A DNA stretch of 41,179 nucleotides, from positions 1 to 41,179 of the forward strand of contig CACIZB010000006.1 of the NCBI GenBank assembly GCA_902591025.1. Direction: 5' to 3'. Below, piece after piece: positions 31,352 to 40,751 of this stretch. This stretch comes from an uncultured Pelagibacteraceae bacterium (GTDB taxonomy: Bacteria > Pseudomonadota > Alphaproteobacteria > Pelagibacterales > Pelagibacteraceae). Both the position numbers and the translations under genes were made by a program. Numbering within the stretch: position 1 is the stretch's first letter; each line of letters opens with the position of its first letter. Under the pieces are notes generated by a model, which made no database searches, was not told where the DNA came from, and worked only from the letters and a program-made list of their open reading frames with translations.

Positions 31352-33725
31352 AAGGCTTTATTAGCAATATTAAAGATGGAAGCAGCGTAAGAACAGATAC
31401 CATTGCTAGTAACATTGCAAGACCAGTAAAAATACCAAAATATATTGTAGGAATAAATTTCGACAAAACTAAAATTGAAAAACCAAAAACAATTGTTATA
31501 GATGTGTTCAAAATTGCCTTACCAACAGTTGCGTGACATAGTTCAAGAGTTTTCTTATAATCTCCCAAATCTTTAAACTCCTCTTTAAACCTGTAAATAT
31601 AATGAATACTATTGTCAACGGCAATTCCTATAGTAATCGCAGCGATCGTAATAGTCATCATATCTAGCGGGATACCAAGTAACCCTATAATTCCTAAAAT
31701 AAAAAAGGCAGCAATAAAATTTGGAACTATACCAATGAGAGATAATCTAATATTTTTAAAAAGGATTAAAAACATTAAGAATATTCCCACCATTACAAAA
31801 CCCAAAGTAAGAATTTGTGATTTAAAAAGACTTTGAAGTAAATTATTGAATAATATTAAGACACCAGCAAGCTTGAACTCATCATCTTTGAGTTTTAATT
31901 TTTCTTTCAAGTCATATCTAATTTTATTAATTAAGTCATTTCTTCTTAAATTTTCTTGGGAGTCTATTATTCTTAAACTTATTCTAGCCTCATTATTTTC
32001 AATAGAAATATAAGGATCTATTATTTCATTTTTAATAGAGGGAGGTATTTTTGAATATAATACTCCCATCTCTAAAGTACCCAACGGTTTATTATTGTTA
32101 AGCATAGTAGCAACATCGATGATTGATGAAAATGATAAAACTTTCCCCACTTGTGGCAGATTATCAAGATAATTATGTACAGAAGCTATTTTGTCAATTT
32201 TATTTTTAGTAAACCAATACTTTTCATCATCTTTCTCGCCTTCATCACCCCAATCCTCGAATTCATCTTCTTCATCTATCTCCTTTTTTTCTTTTTTAGA
32301 AAATTTTAAGATTACTTCAAGTGGTGTTGTACCGCCTAACTTGTCATCAATGAGTTTCATTCCTTTATAAATCTCAGTTTTTTTACTGAAATAATTTATA
32401 AAACTATTTTCAACTTCAAGACGACTGATACCCACAAAGCTTAAAATGATTATTATTCCAGTAATAGAAAAAATTATTTTGTAATGATATTGAGATATTT
32501 TCGAAAAATAAGATGTAATTATTGAGCTTTCTTTTTTTAGAGAAATATTTTCTTTAGGCACAAAGTTTATAAGAGTAGGTAGTAATGTAAATGTTATTAA
32601 AAAAGATACAATTAATCCCATTGTCATCATCCACCCAAAATCAATAATAGGTTTTATTTCACTAAAAATTAAAGATAGAAATGCAATAATTGTAGTCAGA
32701 ACAGTATATAAAATTGGCCAAAACATTTTAGAAGTTGTAAGCGTTAATAAATCTAAAATGTTCTTATTTGGGTAATTTTCCCTGAGTTGTAAAAATCTAG
32801 TGCTCATGTGAATATTCATTGCCATAGTTAGAATGAGCATGAGCGCTATAAAGTTTGAGGAAATTACAGTTACTTTCCATCCTAAAATACCAAGAATGCC
32901 CATCATGATTATTACTGAAAAAAAACAACTACTTATTGGTACAATTATCCAAATAATTCGTCGAAAAACAAACCAAAGGGTTGCAATAATAAATAAAAAA
33001 ACTCCGATACCAAAAACAATAATATCGCTTTTTATGAAAGTCATCATATCATCTGCTATCATTGGTATACCGCCCAAGTGTATTATACCAACATCATCAT
33101 AACTTTTGATTACATCACGTATTTCTAGAATATTTTGATGATTTTGTTTTTTAATTTTTTCCTTGAATTCTTCAATTTCCTTTTGTGTCTTGTTATTAAT
33201 ATCAATTAATTCATCATTTTTTTTAATATTAACGATTATTCCGCTAGTCTTACCGTCCTCACTAATAACAAAATTTCTAAATACTGGACTACTAATAATT
33301 TCATTGAACCCTCTATCTTTATCAATATCGTCATCTTTAAGAGTTTTAAAATTTTGAAGTCTTTCTTGAAGTGGGGTGTCAGAATTATTTAATAATGGAA
33401 CATCTAATAATGTAATTACACTATGTACCCAATTTAAGCTTTGAATTTTGTATTTCAGGCTTAAAAGATTGTTAATTGAAATATTTGAAACCATACTTTC
33501 ATTTGGAGTATAAGTTAAAATCAAAAAGTCTTTAGAACCATATCTCTTTGATATTTCTTGAAGATATTTAAGATCTGGGTCTCCATCAATTAGTAGAGTT
33601 TCAGATGAAGCATCCAACTTGAAATTTTTTGAATGATAACCAAAACTTAATAAAGTTATTAGAAGTATTACAAATATTAACTTAGGATATCTTAAAATAA
33701 AATTCTGATAAAATTGGCTTATCAT
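31341..33725 (-). CDS. RND-superfamily exporter (MMPL/COG1033 type)
   Basis: A 794-residue inner-membrane protein with two similar halves, each one helix, a large periplasmic domain, then five helices. GIAVDNSIHYIYRFKEEF is the hallmark in the second half, and the matching place in the first half reads LTMAMNIHMSTRFLQL. Such proteins move lipids or hydrophobic molecules by proton motive force; the cargo is unknown, and no membrane-fusion or outer-membrane partner is nearby. The second periplasmic domain has a strongly acidic stretch at about residues 478-501 (DEEDEFEDWGDEGEKDD). The gene lies 21 bases after dnaB, where many alphaproteobacteria carry alr and radA. Confidence 0.88.
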   Translation of the reverse strand: MISQFYQNFILRYPKLIFVILLITLLSFGYHSKNFKLDASSETLLIDGDPDLKYLQEISKRYGSKDFLILTYTPNESMVSNISINNLLSLKYKIQSLNWVHSVITLLDVPLLNNSDTPLQERLQNFKTLKDDDIDKDRGFNEIISSPVFRNFVISEDGKTSGIIVNIKKNDELIDINNKTQKEIEEFKEKIKKQNHQNILEIRDVIKSYDDVGIIHLGGIPMIADDMMTFIKSDIIVFGIGVFLFIIATLWFVFRRIIWIIVPISSCFFSVIIMMGILGILGWKVTVISSNFIALMLILTMAMNIHMSTRFLQLRENYPNKNILDLLTLTTSKMFWPILYTVLTTIIAFLSLIFSEIKPIIDFGWMMTMGLIVSFLITFTLLPTLINFVPKENISLKKESSIITSYFSKISQYHYKIIFSITGIIIILSFVGISRLEVENSFINYFSKKTEIYKGMKLIDDKLGGTTPLEVILKFSKKEKKEIDEEDEFEDWGDEGEKDDEKYWFTKNKIDKIASVHNYLDNLPQVGKVLSFSSIIDVATMLNNNKPLGTLEMGVLYSKIPPSIKNEIIDPYISIENNEARISLRIIDSQENLRRNDLINKIRYDLKEKLKLKDDEFKLAGVLILFNNLLQSLFKSQILTLGFVMVGIFLMFLILFKNIRLSLIGIVPNFIAAFFILGIIGLLGIPLDMMTITIAAITIGIAVDNSIHYIYRFKEEFKDLGDYKKTLELCHATVGKAILNTSITIVFGFSILVLSKFIPTIYFGIFTGLAMLLAMVSVLTLLPSLILLIKPFEK

Positions 33726-33746
33726 TTTATCCTTTTATAAGGGAAT

Positions 33747-35168
33747 TTAGTTGTTTTGAGTATCCTTAAATTTGGTGAACATTGCCTCAAACTCTAAAAA
33801 TACATTTCCAGTAGGACCATGTCTCTGTTTACCTATAATCAATTCAGCTAAATTTGAAACTTCATTCATTTTTGCTTGCCATTCAGCATGTTCGACAGTA
33901 GCAGGTTTTGGCTCTTTGTTTTCCAAATAATAAGACTCTCTGTAAACGAACATTACAACATCTGCATCTTGCTCTATAGAGCCAGATTCCCTTAAGTCAG
34001 ATAATTGTGGTTTTTTATTATCTCTTTGTTCAACTTGTCTCGAAAGTTGGGAAAGTGCTACTACTGGAATAGATAACTCTTTTGCAATAGCCTTAAGACC
34101 TTGAGTAATTTCTGAGACTTCTTGGACTCTTCCATCTTTATAATTTAAAGTTCCTCTCATCAATTGAATATAATCAACTATAATCATGTCAAGCCCATAT
34201 ATTCTTTTTATTCTTCTCGCTCTATTGCTCATTGCTGCAATAGTAATAGCTGGGGTTTCGTCTATAAATAAAGGTAATTCGGAGATATTTTTTGATGTTT
34301 CTAAAAATTTATCGAATTGTTCATCTGAAATTCTACCACGTCTAATATCATTTGATTTAATTTTGGATTGTTCAGCTAAAATTCTCGTGGACAATTGTTC
34401 AGATGACATTTCTAAAGAAAAAAAAGCTATTGAAGACTTTCTTCCACTATCTTGTAATTTTTGAGCAGCATTAAATGCAATGTTAGTTGCCAAAGCAGTT
34501 TTACCCATTCCAGGTCTACCTGCAATTATTATAAGATCTGATTTATGTAATCCTCCAAGCCTATCATCCAAATCTCTTAATCCAGTTGGAACACCAACGA
34601 TACCTTCTTCATTTTTATAAGCTGCTGATGCCATATCGATTGTTTGTTTCATCGCCTCATCAAATTTAATTAGTGAGGAATTAAAAGAACCTTTTTCGGC
34701 CAAATCAAATAAAAGTTTTTCAGAATTTTCTATAATAGTTTGACCATTAATATTTAGGTCGTTTACTTTTGCTGTATCAATTGTTTGTTCAGAAATTTTT
34801 ATTAATTCTCTTCTAACAAACATATCATATATAATCTTAGAATATTCAGTTGCCTGTCTAGTAGATGTTGAGAATTTCGTAACTTTAATCAAATATTCTG
34901 GTACATTTAGATCATCTTTTTCATCTTCAAAATAATTTTTTAATGTAATCGGATTAGCAAGCATTCCTCTATAAATAAGTTTCTCAATAGCAGAAAATAT
35001 TTTTTGATGCATAGGATCGTAAAAGTTGTTGCTTGAAATTATAGTATTTATTTCGTCAAAAATTTCATTCGTGACAAGTATAGATCCTATCACCGCTTGT
35101 TCAGCTTCTATATTATTTGGTAATTCTTTAAATTTATCTTTGACAACATTTAAAATGTTATTTTCCAT
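33747..35168 (-). CDS. dnaB: Replicative DNA helicase
   Basis: The hexameric 5'-3' helicase that unwinds DNA at the replication fork. The N-terminal domain opens with LPNNIEAEQAVIGSILV. The RecA-like motor has Walker A GRPGMGKTA, FFSLEMSSEQLSTRIL, Walker B IIVDYIQLM and the C-terminal LSDLRESGSIEQDADVVMFVYR. At 473 residues there is no intein or insertion. It is preceded by rplI with a 66-base gap and belongs to the rpsF-rpsR-rplI-dnaB order found across alphaproteobacteria. Confidence 0.98.
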   Translation of the reverse strand: MENNILNVVKDKFKELPNNIEAEQAVIGSILVTNEIFDEINTIISSNNFYDPMHQKIFSAIEKLIYRGMLANPITLKNYFEDEKDDLNVPEYLIKVTKFSTSTRQATEYSKIIYDMFVRRELIKISEQTIDTAKVNDLNINGQTIIENSEKLLFDLAEKGSFNSSLIKFDEAMKQTIDMASAAYKNEEGIVGVPTGLRDLDDRLGGLHKSDLIIIAGRPGMGKTALATNIAFNAAQKLQDSGRKSSIAFFSLEMSSEQLSTRILAEQSKIKSNDIRRGRISDEQFDKFLETSKNISELPLFIDETPAITIAAMSNRARRIKRIYGLDMIIVDYIQLMRGTLNYKDGRVQEVSEITQGLKAIAKELSIPVVALSQLSRQVEQRDNKKPQLSDLRESGSIEQDADVVMFVYRESYYLENKEPKPATVEHAEWQAKMNEVSNLAELIIGKQRHGPTGNVFLEFEAMFTKFKDTQNN

Positions 35169-35234
35169 GACTAATGTTACAAGAAAAACAAATACAGAAA
35201 AATTAAAAAAAAAGCTGGGGAAAAAATTGTATAA

Positions 35235-35693
35235 TTATTGAATACTTTCCTCTGACTGGACGTTAATAAATATTTCTGCGTCAACTTCAGAGTGTAAAAA
35301 TATTTTGACTTTAAATTTACCTAACGATTTTATTTCATATATTGGTTGTATCATTGAGGGTTTGATATCTATCTTATTCTTATCATAAATTAATTTTGAA
35401 ATTTCTGTAGGTTTAACCGATCCATAAAGTTCATTATTTTCAGTACTCAATTTTTTAACAATAAATTCTTTTTTATCGATTTTTTCTAAAATTTTTATTG
35501 CTGATTTCTTTTTTTCATTGTCTTTTTTTGAAAGATCATTTTTTATCTTTTGGACTTGAGCAATATTTTCTTTTGAGGCATATAAGGCTTTTTTATTAGC
35601 TATTAAAAAGTTTCTACCAAATCCTCTTTTGACTTCAATTACTTGACCTATAGACCCAACTTTTTTAAGATTTTCTAAAAGGATGACTTTCAT
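35235..35693 (-). CDS. rplI: Large-subunit ribosomal protein bL9
   Basis: L9 binds 23S rRNA near the L1 stalk and helps hold the reading frame. The N-terminal signature is complete: MKVILLENLKKVGSIGQVIEVKRGFGRN (seen in parts), with the long connecting helix from about residue 40 rich in Lys and Glu. At 152 residues it is of normal length. It starts 1 base after the rpsR stop, so it is translationally linked with S18 and S6. Confidence 0.97.
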   Translation of the reverse strand: MKVILLENLKKVGSIGQVIEVKRGFGRNFLIANKKALYASKENIAQVQKIKNDLSKKDNEKKKSAIKILEKIDKKEFIVKKLSTENNELYGSVKPTEISKLIYDKNKIDIKPSMIQPIYEIKSLGKFKVKIFLHSEVDAEIFINVQSEESIQ

Positions 35694-35694
35694 T

Positions 35695-35967
35695 CTATAT
35701 TAAAGCTAAATTTCTAGCCCTTTTTATTGATAATGATAGTTCTCTCTGTTTTTTTTGACTAACATTTGTAATTCTAGATGGCAAAATTTTACCATTTTCA
35801 GACACATATCTTTTTAATAGTTTTATATTCTTATAATCTATTTCAGGGGCACCTTTAACAGATAATGGGCAATTTTTTTTAAACTTGTATTTATTTGGTT
35901 GAAAAATACTTAGTTTTGCAAAATTACTTTGAGAATTTCTTCTATTTGCTTTTTGTCTTTTAGGCAT
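35695..35967 (-). CDS. rpsR: Small-subunit ribosomal protein bS18
   Basis: S18 joins S6 on the platform of the 30S subunit. Signs are the stretch [35 protein letters not shown] (seen in parts) and the [18 protein letters not shown] ending, both characteristic. The 90-residue length is slightly longer than E. coli S18 (75) because of an N-terminal basic extension ([16 protein letters not shown]), usual in alphaproteobacteria. It lies 2 bases after rpsF and 1 base before rplI. Confidence 0.97.
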   Translation of the reverse strand: MPKRQKANRRNSQSNFAKLSIFQPNKYKFKKNCPLSVKGAPEIDYKNIKLLKRYVSENGKILPSRITNVSQKKQRELSLSIKRARNLALI

Positions 35968-35969
35968 AT

Positions 35970-36323
35970 CTATTTTTTCATGTCCTCTTTTTTGCCAATT
36001 TCATCTTTTTTTGAAAAGAAATTTGTATTTAAATCAAATTTTTTAACTTTAACAGTTAGAAACCTCAGTAATTTTTTATCCAATAATTCACTTTTTTCTA
36101 ATTCGTTTATAATTTTTCCATTACCTTTTAATTTAAAATGAATATAGCTGCCTTTTTTATTTTTTTTGATGAGGTATGAAAGATTAATCAGTCCCCAATT
36201 TTCTGTTTTAACAATCTCACCATCATTTTTTTCCACAATTTTCGAATATTTTTCTGTTAATTGCTTGATTTCACTTGGTGAAGTATCTTGTCTTGCTATA
36301 ATAGTGTGCTCGTATAAATTCAT
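35970..36323 (-). CDS. rpsF: Small-subunit ribosomal protein bS6
   Basis: S6 pairs with S18 on the 30S platform. The N-terminus ([18 protein letters not shown]) and the middle block [25 protein letters not shown] are typical; the tail is Lys/Glu-rich as in other alphaproteobacteria. 117 residues. No Shine-Dalgarno-like bases lie in the short leader. It is the first gene of a leftward ribosomal/replication run and diverges from fabD across 87 bases, a conserved arrangement. Confidence 0.96.
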   Translation of the reverse strand: MNLYEHTIIARQDTSPSEIKQLTEKYSKIVEKNDGEIVKTENWGLINLSYLIKKNKKGSYIHFKLKGNGKIINELEKSELLDKKLLRFLTVKVKKFDLNTNFFSKKDEIGKKEDMKK

Positions 36324-36355
36324 TTAAGTTATTTAATAAAAAATGAGGATATACT

Positions 36356-36383
36356 ATTATAAATCTTCAATTACAATAGTAAA
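36356..36383 (-). promoter_or_regulatory. Promoter candidate of the rpsF operon
   Basis: Reading leftward, TTTACT (36383-36378) and a perfect TATAAT (36361-36356) are 16 bases apart; transcription would start near 36349, 26 bases before rpsF. The two boxes lie within the inverted repeat TACTATT (36352-36358) and AATAGTA (36375-36381). Rightward, TACAAT (36372-36377) is a possible -10 for fabD, so the region may act in both directions. Confidence 0.5.
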
Positions 36384-36410
36384 AAGGGCAAAAAAATAGG
36401 TTTTTTTTAT

Positions 36411-37337
36411 ATGTTTTCTGTAATTTTTCCGGGACAAGGTTCACAAGTTATAGGGATGGGAAAAGAGTTTTACGATAAGTTTCAATTAGTTAAAGATTTA
36501 TTTAACAAGGCTGATGAAGTTTTAGGAATACCTTTGACAAAAATGATTTTAGAAGGACCAAAAGATAAATTAGATCTTACAATAAATACGCAACCAGCAA
36601 TATTTCTTGTCAGTTACTCTATATTCACTATAGCTACAAAAGAGTATAATGTTGATTTAGGAAAAGCAAAATATTTTGCTGGGCACTCACTAGGTGAGTA
36701 TTCAGCTTTATCATCTGCTGGTTACTTAAATTTTTCTGACACAATTAAACTTTTGTACATTAGAGGTAATGCAATGCAAAATGCTGTGAGTGAGGGCGAG
36801 GGAGGAATGCTTGCAATATTGGGATCTCAAATAAAAACTATAGAAAAAATTTTGGAAGCTAACAAAGATAAGATAAATGTCCAGATAGCTAATGATAATT
36901 CAGAAGGTCAGATTGTGATTAGTGGAAAAAACAAAGATTTAATAGAGTTGACAGATATCTTGAAATTAAAAAAAATAAAAAACATCAAACTACCTGTGAG
37001 TGCACCTTTTCATTGTAACTTAATGAGTAAAGCTACCAAGATAATGGAAGAACAAATTAAAAAAATAAAATTTGAAGACTCAAGTATGAAATTAATATCT
37101 AATGTAACAGCTGAAGAGATATCACATAAGGGGGAATTGAAAAAGTTGTTAGTAGATCAAATTGAGAACAGAGTAAGATGGAGAGAAAGTATAATAAATA
37201 TGATTGATAACGGTGTTAATCATTTTATAGAGATAGGTCCTGGAAAAGTTCTTTCTGGACTTGTTAAAAGAATAAATAAAGATGTAAAAATTGATACAAT
37301 TAATAGCGAGAGTGATATAAATAATTTAAAAATATGA
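36411..37337 (+). CDS. fabD: Malonyl-CoA:ACP transacylase
   Basis: Moves malonyl from CoA to acyl carrier protein, feeding fatty-acid elongation. Motifs: PGQGSQVIGMG at residues 7-17, the nucleophile S93 in GHSLGEYSAL, the arginine-bearing RGNAMQNA, the catalytic histidine in SAPFHCNLM, and EIGPGKVLSGL near the end. At 308 residues it has the normal size. It overlaps fabG by 4 bases, is transcribed with fabG and acpP, and diverges from rpsF. Confidence 0.97.
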   Translation: MFSVIFPGQGSQVIGMGKEFYDKFQLVKDLFNKADEVLGIPLTKMILEGPKDKLDLTINTQPAIFLVSYSIFTIATKEYNVDLGKAKYFAGHSLGEYSALSSAGYLNFSDTIKLLYIRGNAMQNAVSEGEGGMLAILGSQIKTIEKILEANKDKINVQIANDNSEGQIVISGKNKDLIELTDILKLKKIKNIKLPVSAPFHCNLMSKATKIMEEQIKKIKFEDSSMKLISNVTAEEISHKGELKKLLVDQIENRVRWRESIINMIDNGVNHFIEIGPGKVLSGLVKRINKDVKIDTINSESDINNLKI

Positions 37338-38071
37338 AAGATCTAAATAATAAAAAAATTATTGTTACCGGTGCAACAGGTGGGATTGGTAGATCAATTG
37401 TTAAAAGTTTGATTGAAAACGGAGCACTGGTGCTTGCCACAGGTACAAAAAATGAAAAACTTGATAAGTTAAAAGCAGAATTTAGAAATATTGAGATACT
37501 TAAATTTGATATCTCTGATACAGCTAAAGTTGAAGAATTTATTGAAAATGCTTTTAATAAACTTGGTGGAAATTTAGATTGTTTGGTCAATAATGCAGGT
37601 ATTACACAAGATAACTTAGCAATAAGAATGAATTTAGATGAGTGGAAAAAAGTTATAGATATTAATCTGACCTCTACATTTTTATTAAGTAAATTTGGAA
37701 TCAAAAAAATGTTAAAGAATAAATCTGGCAAGATAATAAATATAACTTCTGTTGTTGGTCACACTGGCAACTTAGGTCAAGCTAACTATACTGCATCGAA
37801 AGCAGGTATTATTGCAATGTCAAAAAGCCTTGCAATTGAATATGCAAAAAAGAATATTAATATTAATTGCATCTCCCCAGGATTTATACAAACTAGTATG
37901 ACTGAAAAAATTGATTCCAAATTCAAAGAAATTATAATTTCAAAAATACCGTCTGCCAGATTAGGAGACCCACAGGACGTTGCAAATGCTGTTCTTTTTT
38001 TAGCCTCTTCTCAATCAGATTATATTAATGGTGAAACTCTACATGTTAATGGAGGCCTGTATATGGCTTGA
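37334..38071 (+). CDS. fabG: 3-oxoacyl-ACP reductase
   Basis: NADPH-dependent SDR that reduces 3-oxoacyl-ACP in each elongation round. TGATGGIGRS is the cofactor motif (from residue 12), NNAG at about residue 86, the catalytic Ser in NITSVVG, and YTASK holds the catalytic Tyr and Lys. The ending INGETLHVNGGLYM is diagnostic for FabG, as is its place between fabD and acpP. 245 residues. The start overlaps the fabD stop (ATGA). The next gene follows after 53 bases. Confidence 0.96.
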   Translation: MKDLNNKKIIVTGATGGIGRSIVKSLIENGALVLATGTKNEKLDKLKAEFRNIEILKFDISDTAKVEEFIENAFNKLGGNLDCLVNNAGITQDNLAIRMNLDEWKKVIDINLTSTFLLSKFGIKKMLKNKSGKIINITSVVGHTGNLGQANYTASKAGIIAMSKSLAIEYAKKNININCISPGFIQTSMTEKIDSKFKEIIISKIPSARLGDPQDVANAVLFLASSQSDYINGETLHVNGGLYMA

Positions 38072-38124
38072 CAAAACAAGTAATTAAACTAATAAGAATT
38101 TAAACTAAATAAATAAGGATTATT

Positions 38125-38364
38125 ATGTCAGATGATATTTCAAGCAAAGTTAAAAAAATTGTAGCTGATCATCTCGGAATTGACGAAGCTAAGGTCACAG
38201 AGGACTCAAGTTTCATAGATGATTTGGGCGCTGATAGCTTAGACACTGTTGAATTGGTAATGGCTTTCGAGGAAGAATTCGGTTCAGAAATTTCTGATAC
38301 TGAGGCTGAAAAAATATTAACAGTCGGTGATGCAGTCAAGTTTATAGAAAGTAAAAGTAATTAA
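38125..38364 (+). CDS. acpP: Acyl carrier protein
   Basis: The small acidic carrier of growing acyl chains. The phosphopantetheine serine is S38 in [18 protein letters not shown], the classical motif. 79 residues, very acidic, with the four-helix pattern. The ribosome site AAGGA lies 5 bases before the ATG, better than at the neighbouring genes, as expected for an abundant protein. The gene directly downstream is gmk (9-base gap), not fabF as in most alphaproteobacteria. Confidence 0.98.
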   Translation: MSDDISSKVKKIVADHLGIDEAKVTEDSSFIDDLGADSLDTVELVMAFEEEFGSEISDTEAEKILTVGDAVKFIESKSN

Positions 38365-38373
38365 AAAGTTTTA

Positions 38374-39006
38374 ATGCCTCAAAACAAAGGTGGGATTATG
38401 GTTATTTTATCATCCCCATCTGGAGCAGGCAAAACAACCTTAGTTAAATTACTTTCAGAAAAAAATAATTTTTTTATTTCTACTTCACATACTACTAGGA
38501 AACCCCGACCAAATGAGATTAATGGTAAAGATTATTTTTTTGTTAGTGACAAAGAATTTAAAAGATTAATTAAAAATGATGAATTCTTGGAATACGCTAT
38601 GGTTTTCAAAAATTTTTATGGTACCTCAAGAACCCCAGTAATCCAAAATTTGGAAAAGAATAAAAATGTAATTTTTGATATTGATTGGCAAGGGGCGGAT
38701 CAAATAAAGAATAAAAAATTAAATTATAAATTAATTACTTTTTTTATATTACCCCCCAGTAAAAAAGTTTTATTTGAAAGACTTTCTAATAGAGACATGA
38801 AAGATAAGTTGATAGCTGAAGAAAGAATGAAGCAATTTGATAGAGATGTTCTTCATTGGATAAATTATGACTACGTTGTAATTAATGATAGTTTAGAGGA
38901 ATGTTTTTTAAAAATACAAACATTAATAAACGCTGAAATCAACAATGGATCTAGAGATTATGATAGAGAGTTCGTAAAAAAACATATTGAAAATTTAATT
39001 TCTTAA
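38374..39006 (+). CDS. gmk: Guanylate kinase
   Basis: Phosphorylates GMP to GDP with ATP. P-loop SPSGAGKTT (residues 14-22), [19 protein letters not shown] (GMP-binding), [15 protein letters not shown] and [11 protein letters not shown] are all standard. 210 residues. I use the ATG at 38374; an ATG eight codons later (38398) would still leave the P-loop and is an alternative. Converges with rsmA, with a 12-base coding overlap that lies in an inverted repeat. Confidence 0.96.
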   Translation: MPQNKGGIMVILSSPSGAGKTTLVKLLSEKNNFFISTSHTTRKPRPNEINGKDYFFVSDKEFKRLIKNDEFLEYAMVFKNFYGTSRTPVIQNLEKNKNVIFDIDWQGADQIKNKKLNYKLITFFILPPSKKVLFERLSNRDMKDKLIAEERMKQFDRDVLHWINYDYVVINDSLEECFLKIQTLINAEINNGSRDYDREFVKKHIENLIS

Positions 39007-39012
39007 ATTTTC
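38989..39012. terminator. Inverted repeat spanning the overlapping stop codons of gmk and rsmA
   Basis: GAAAATTTAA (38989-38998) and TTAAATTTTC (39003-39012) are exact complements around a TTTC loop. Both stop codons (gmk 39004-39006, rsmA 38997-38995) fall inside. Because of the symmetry both proteins end with Glu-Asn-Leu plus one or two residues and a variable end (ENLIS and ENLRN). A bidirectional terminator is plausible, but the stem is nearly all A/T and no T-run follows, so this is uncertain. Confidence 0.45.
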
Positions 39013-39783
39013 AAATTCTTTTGCAATTAAATAATAATCTTCATAATCTAAATTTTGTGGTCTAAGATTTAGATTAATTTGAAGTTTTTCTGCGACTAGA
39101 TCAGCATTATTAAACAAAAGATTAAATGATTTTTTTATTTTTTTTCTTTTTTGGTTAAAGAATATTCTCGTTATTTTTTCAATTGTTTTTGGACTATCCA
39201 AATTAAAAAATTTTTCTTTCGGTGTAAAAATTAATAGAGAGCTATCAACCTTGGGCTTAGGCTTAAAAGAGTTTGGCTTAATATCAATTATCTTCTTTAT
39301 ATTTAGTCTCCAATTACACATTATCGAAAGTCTTCCATAAGTTGAGGTATTGAATTTACTTATTATTCTATCCGCAACTTCTTTTTGAAACATAAGTATT
39401 AATTTTTCAAACCATACTTTACTGCCAAGATTTAAAATCCATTTTATTAAAATTTCAGTTGAAATGTTGTATGGCAGATTTCCAAATACTACCAACTTTT
39501 CTTTGGATAAAAAGTTTTCGTTTATTTTTAAGACATCTTTATTAATAAATGTAATATTCTCTGTATATTTTTTTTTTAGTAAATCTAATAACTTAGTATC
39601 TTTTTCAATTAACAAAATTTTTTTTGGTTTTTTTCTAATAATTTCTTTTGTCAGATTTCCTGTACCAGGTCCAATTTCTAAAATATTTTTATTTTCAATT
39701 TTTGTACAATCTGTAATTATCTTTATAATATTTTTATCAAACAAAAAATTTTGTCCAAGACTTTTTTTTGCAATAATTTTCAC
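38995..39783 (-). CDS. rsmA: 16S rRNA (adenine(1518)-N6/adenine(1519)-N6)-dimethyltransferase
   Basis: KsgA/RsmA dimethylates two adjacent adenines in the last hairpin of 16S rRNA and acts as a late checkpoint in 30S assembly. Motifs: [11 protein letters not shown] at the N-terminus, the SAM loop [11 protein letters not shown] (residues 35-45), the acidic LLIEKDTKL, and the catalytic NLPYNIST. The C-terminal domain (RRKKIKKSF-like KRKKIKKSF) is basic. 262 residues. The start overlaps pdxA by 4 bases (ATGA). Order surA-pdxA-rsmA is standard. Confidence 0.97.
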   Translation of the reverse strand: MKIIAKKSLGQNFLFDKNIIKIITDCTKIENKNILEIGPGTGNLTKEIIRKKPKKILLIEKDTKLLDLLKKKYTENITFINKDVLKINENFLSKEKLVVFGNLPYNISTEILIKWILNLGSKVWFEKLILMFQKEVADRIISKFNTSTYGRLSIMCNWRLNIKKIIDIKPNSFKPKPKVDSSLLIFTPKEKFFNLDSPKTIEKITRIFFNQKRKKIKKSFNLLFNNADLVAEKLQINLNLRPQNLDYEDYYLIAKEFENLRN

Positions 39784-40751
39784 TTAACTGTATCTAAAAA
39801 TTTGATAGCTTCTAAAAGGCTTTGAGGATTAGATTTATTTTTATCAATCATTGCGTGATTAGGACCGTGGTCTGGTGATATTCTAAGAAATGGAAGGCCT
39901 AAAGTAATATTAATAGCATTGAAACCTTTTAAAGCTTTTAAGGGAGCAAGCACCTGGTCATGATACATACCAATTACCACATCAAATTTTTTATAATTTT
40001 GTTCAAGAAATATGGTATCAGCTGGAAAAGGACCATATACTTTTATTTTCTTTTTTTTTAAGATTTTAATTGCTGGTTTGATGATATTTATTTCCTCACT
40101 TTTGCCCAAAAAATTTTCACAATGAGGATTTAAACCTGTTATTGCAATGTTAGGTTTTTTAAAAAATTTATTTTTGAAAAAATTTGATATTAAAATAGAT
40201 TTAAGAATTATATCTTTTGTTTTTATTTCCTTTGAAACTTTTCTGATAGGTAAATGAGTTGTGATAGGAGAAACTGAAAGTGATTTATTATAAATTAGCA
40301 TTGCATAATTTTTTCTTACACCAAGTCTTGATGATATATATTCTGTTATACCCTTGTATTTTCCCATAAGAAAAAATTCTTTGGAAATAGGTCCATTTAT
40401 AAGACCACTAACTCTATTTTTTTTAATAATATTAAGAGCTTTATCGAAACATCCTTTAATGTATTTTTTAGATTTAAGAGAAATTTTTTCAAAAGGTTGA
40501 TTAAAATCGTAATCCACATTTACAATATTAACTTGATTATTTTTAAGATTTTTAAGTTGATTAGTTTCTAATTTGAGTAAGTTAAGCTTCAAATTAAAAC
40601 CTAATCTTTTTAATTGAGCCTCAATTAAATCAATTGACCCAATTAAAATAATTGGTTTTTTATTTTTATATTTATTATAAGACTTTGCAAATAATTCTGT
40701 AAAAATACTATTTGGCTCTCCACAGATAATTATTATTGGTTTATAGTTCAT
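39780..40751 (-). CDS. pdxA: 4-hydroxythreonine-4-phosphate dehydrogenase
   Basis: NAD-dependent oxidation and decarboxylation of 4-phosphohydroxy-threonine in the DXP-dependent route to pyridoxal phosphate. Visible metal-site histidines are in TTHLPIRKV, MYHDQVLAPLKAL and SPDHGPNHA; GLNPHCENFLGKSEE and GPFPADTIF are characteristic. At 323 residues it is normal. The last His motif differs from E. coli (SVDHGTALDLAG), which is unusual but occurs in the SAR11 type as far as I can judge. PLP made here is needed by GcvP. Overlaps surA before it by 11 bases and rsmA after it by 4. Confidence 0.94.
   Translation of the reverse strand: MNYKPIIIICGEPNSIFTELFAKSYNKYKNKKPIILIGSIDLIEAQLKRLGFNLKLNLLKLETNQLKNLKNNQVNIVNVDYDFNQPFEKISLKSKKYIKGCFDKALNIIKKNRVSGLINGPISKEFFLMGKYKGITEYISSRLGVRKNYAMLIYNKSLSVSPITTHLPIRKVSKEIKTKDIILKSILISNFFKNKFFKKPNIAITGLNPHCENFLGKSEEINIIKPAIKILKKKKIKVYGPFPADTIFLEQNYKKFDVVIGMYHDQVLAPLKALKGFNAINITLGLPFLRISPDHGPNHAMIDKNKSNPQSLLEAIKFLDTVK

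Noticed and set aside
36324-36355. S6:S18 autoregulatory leader of rpsF
   Set aside because: The known hairpin with its CCG loop is not present in the short AT-rich leader.
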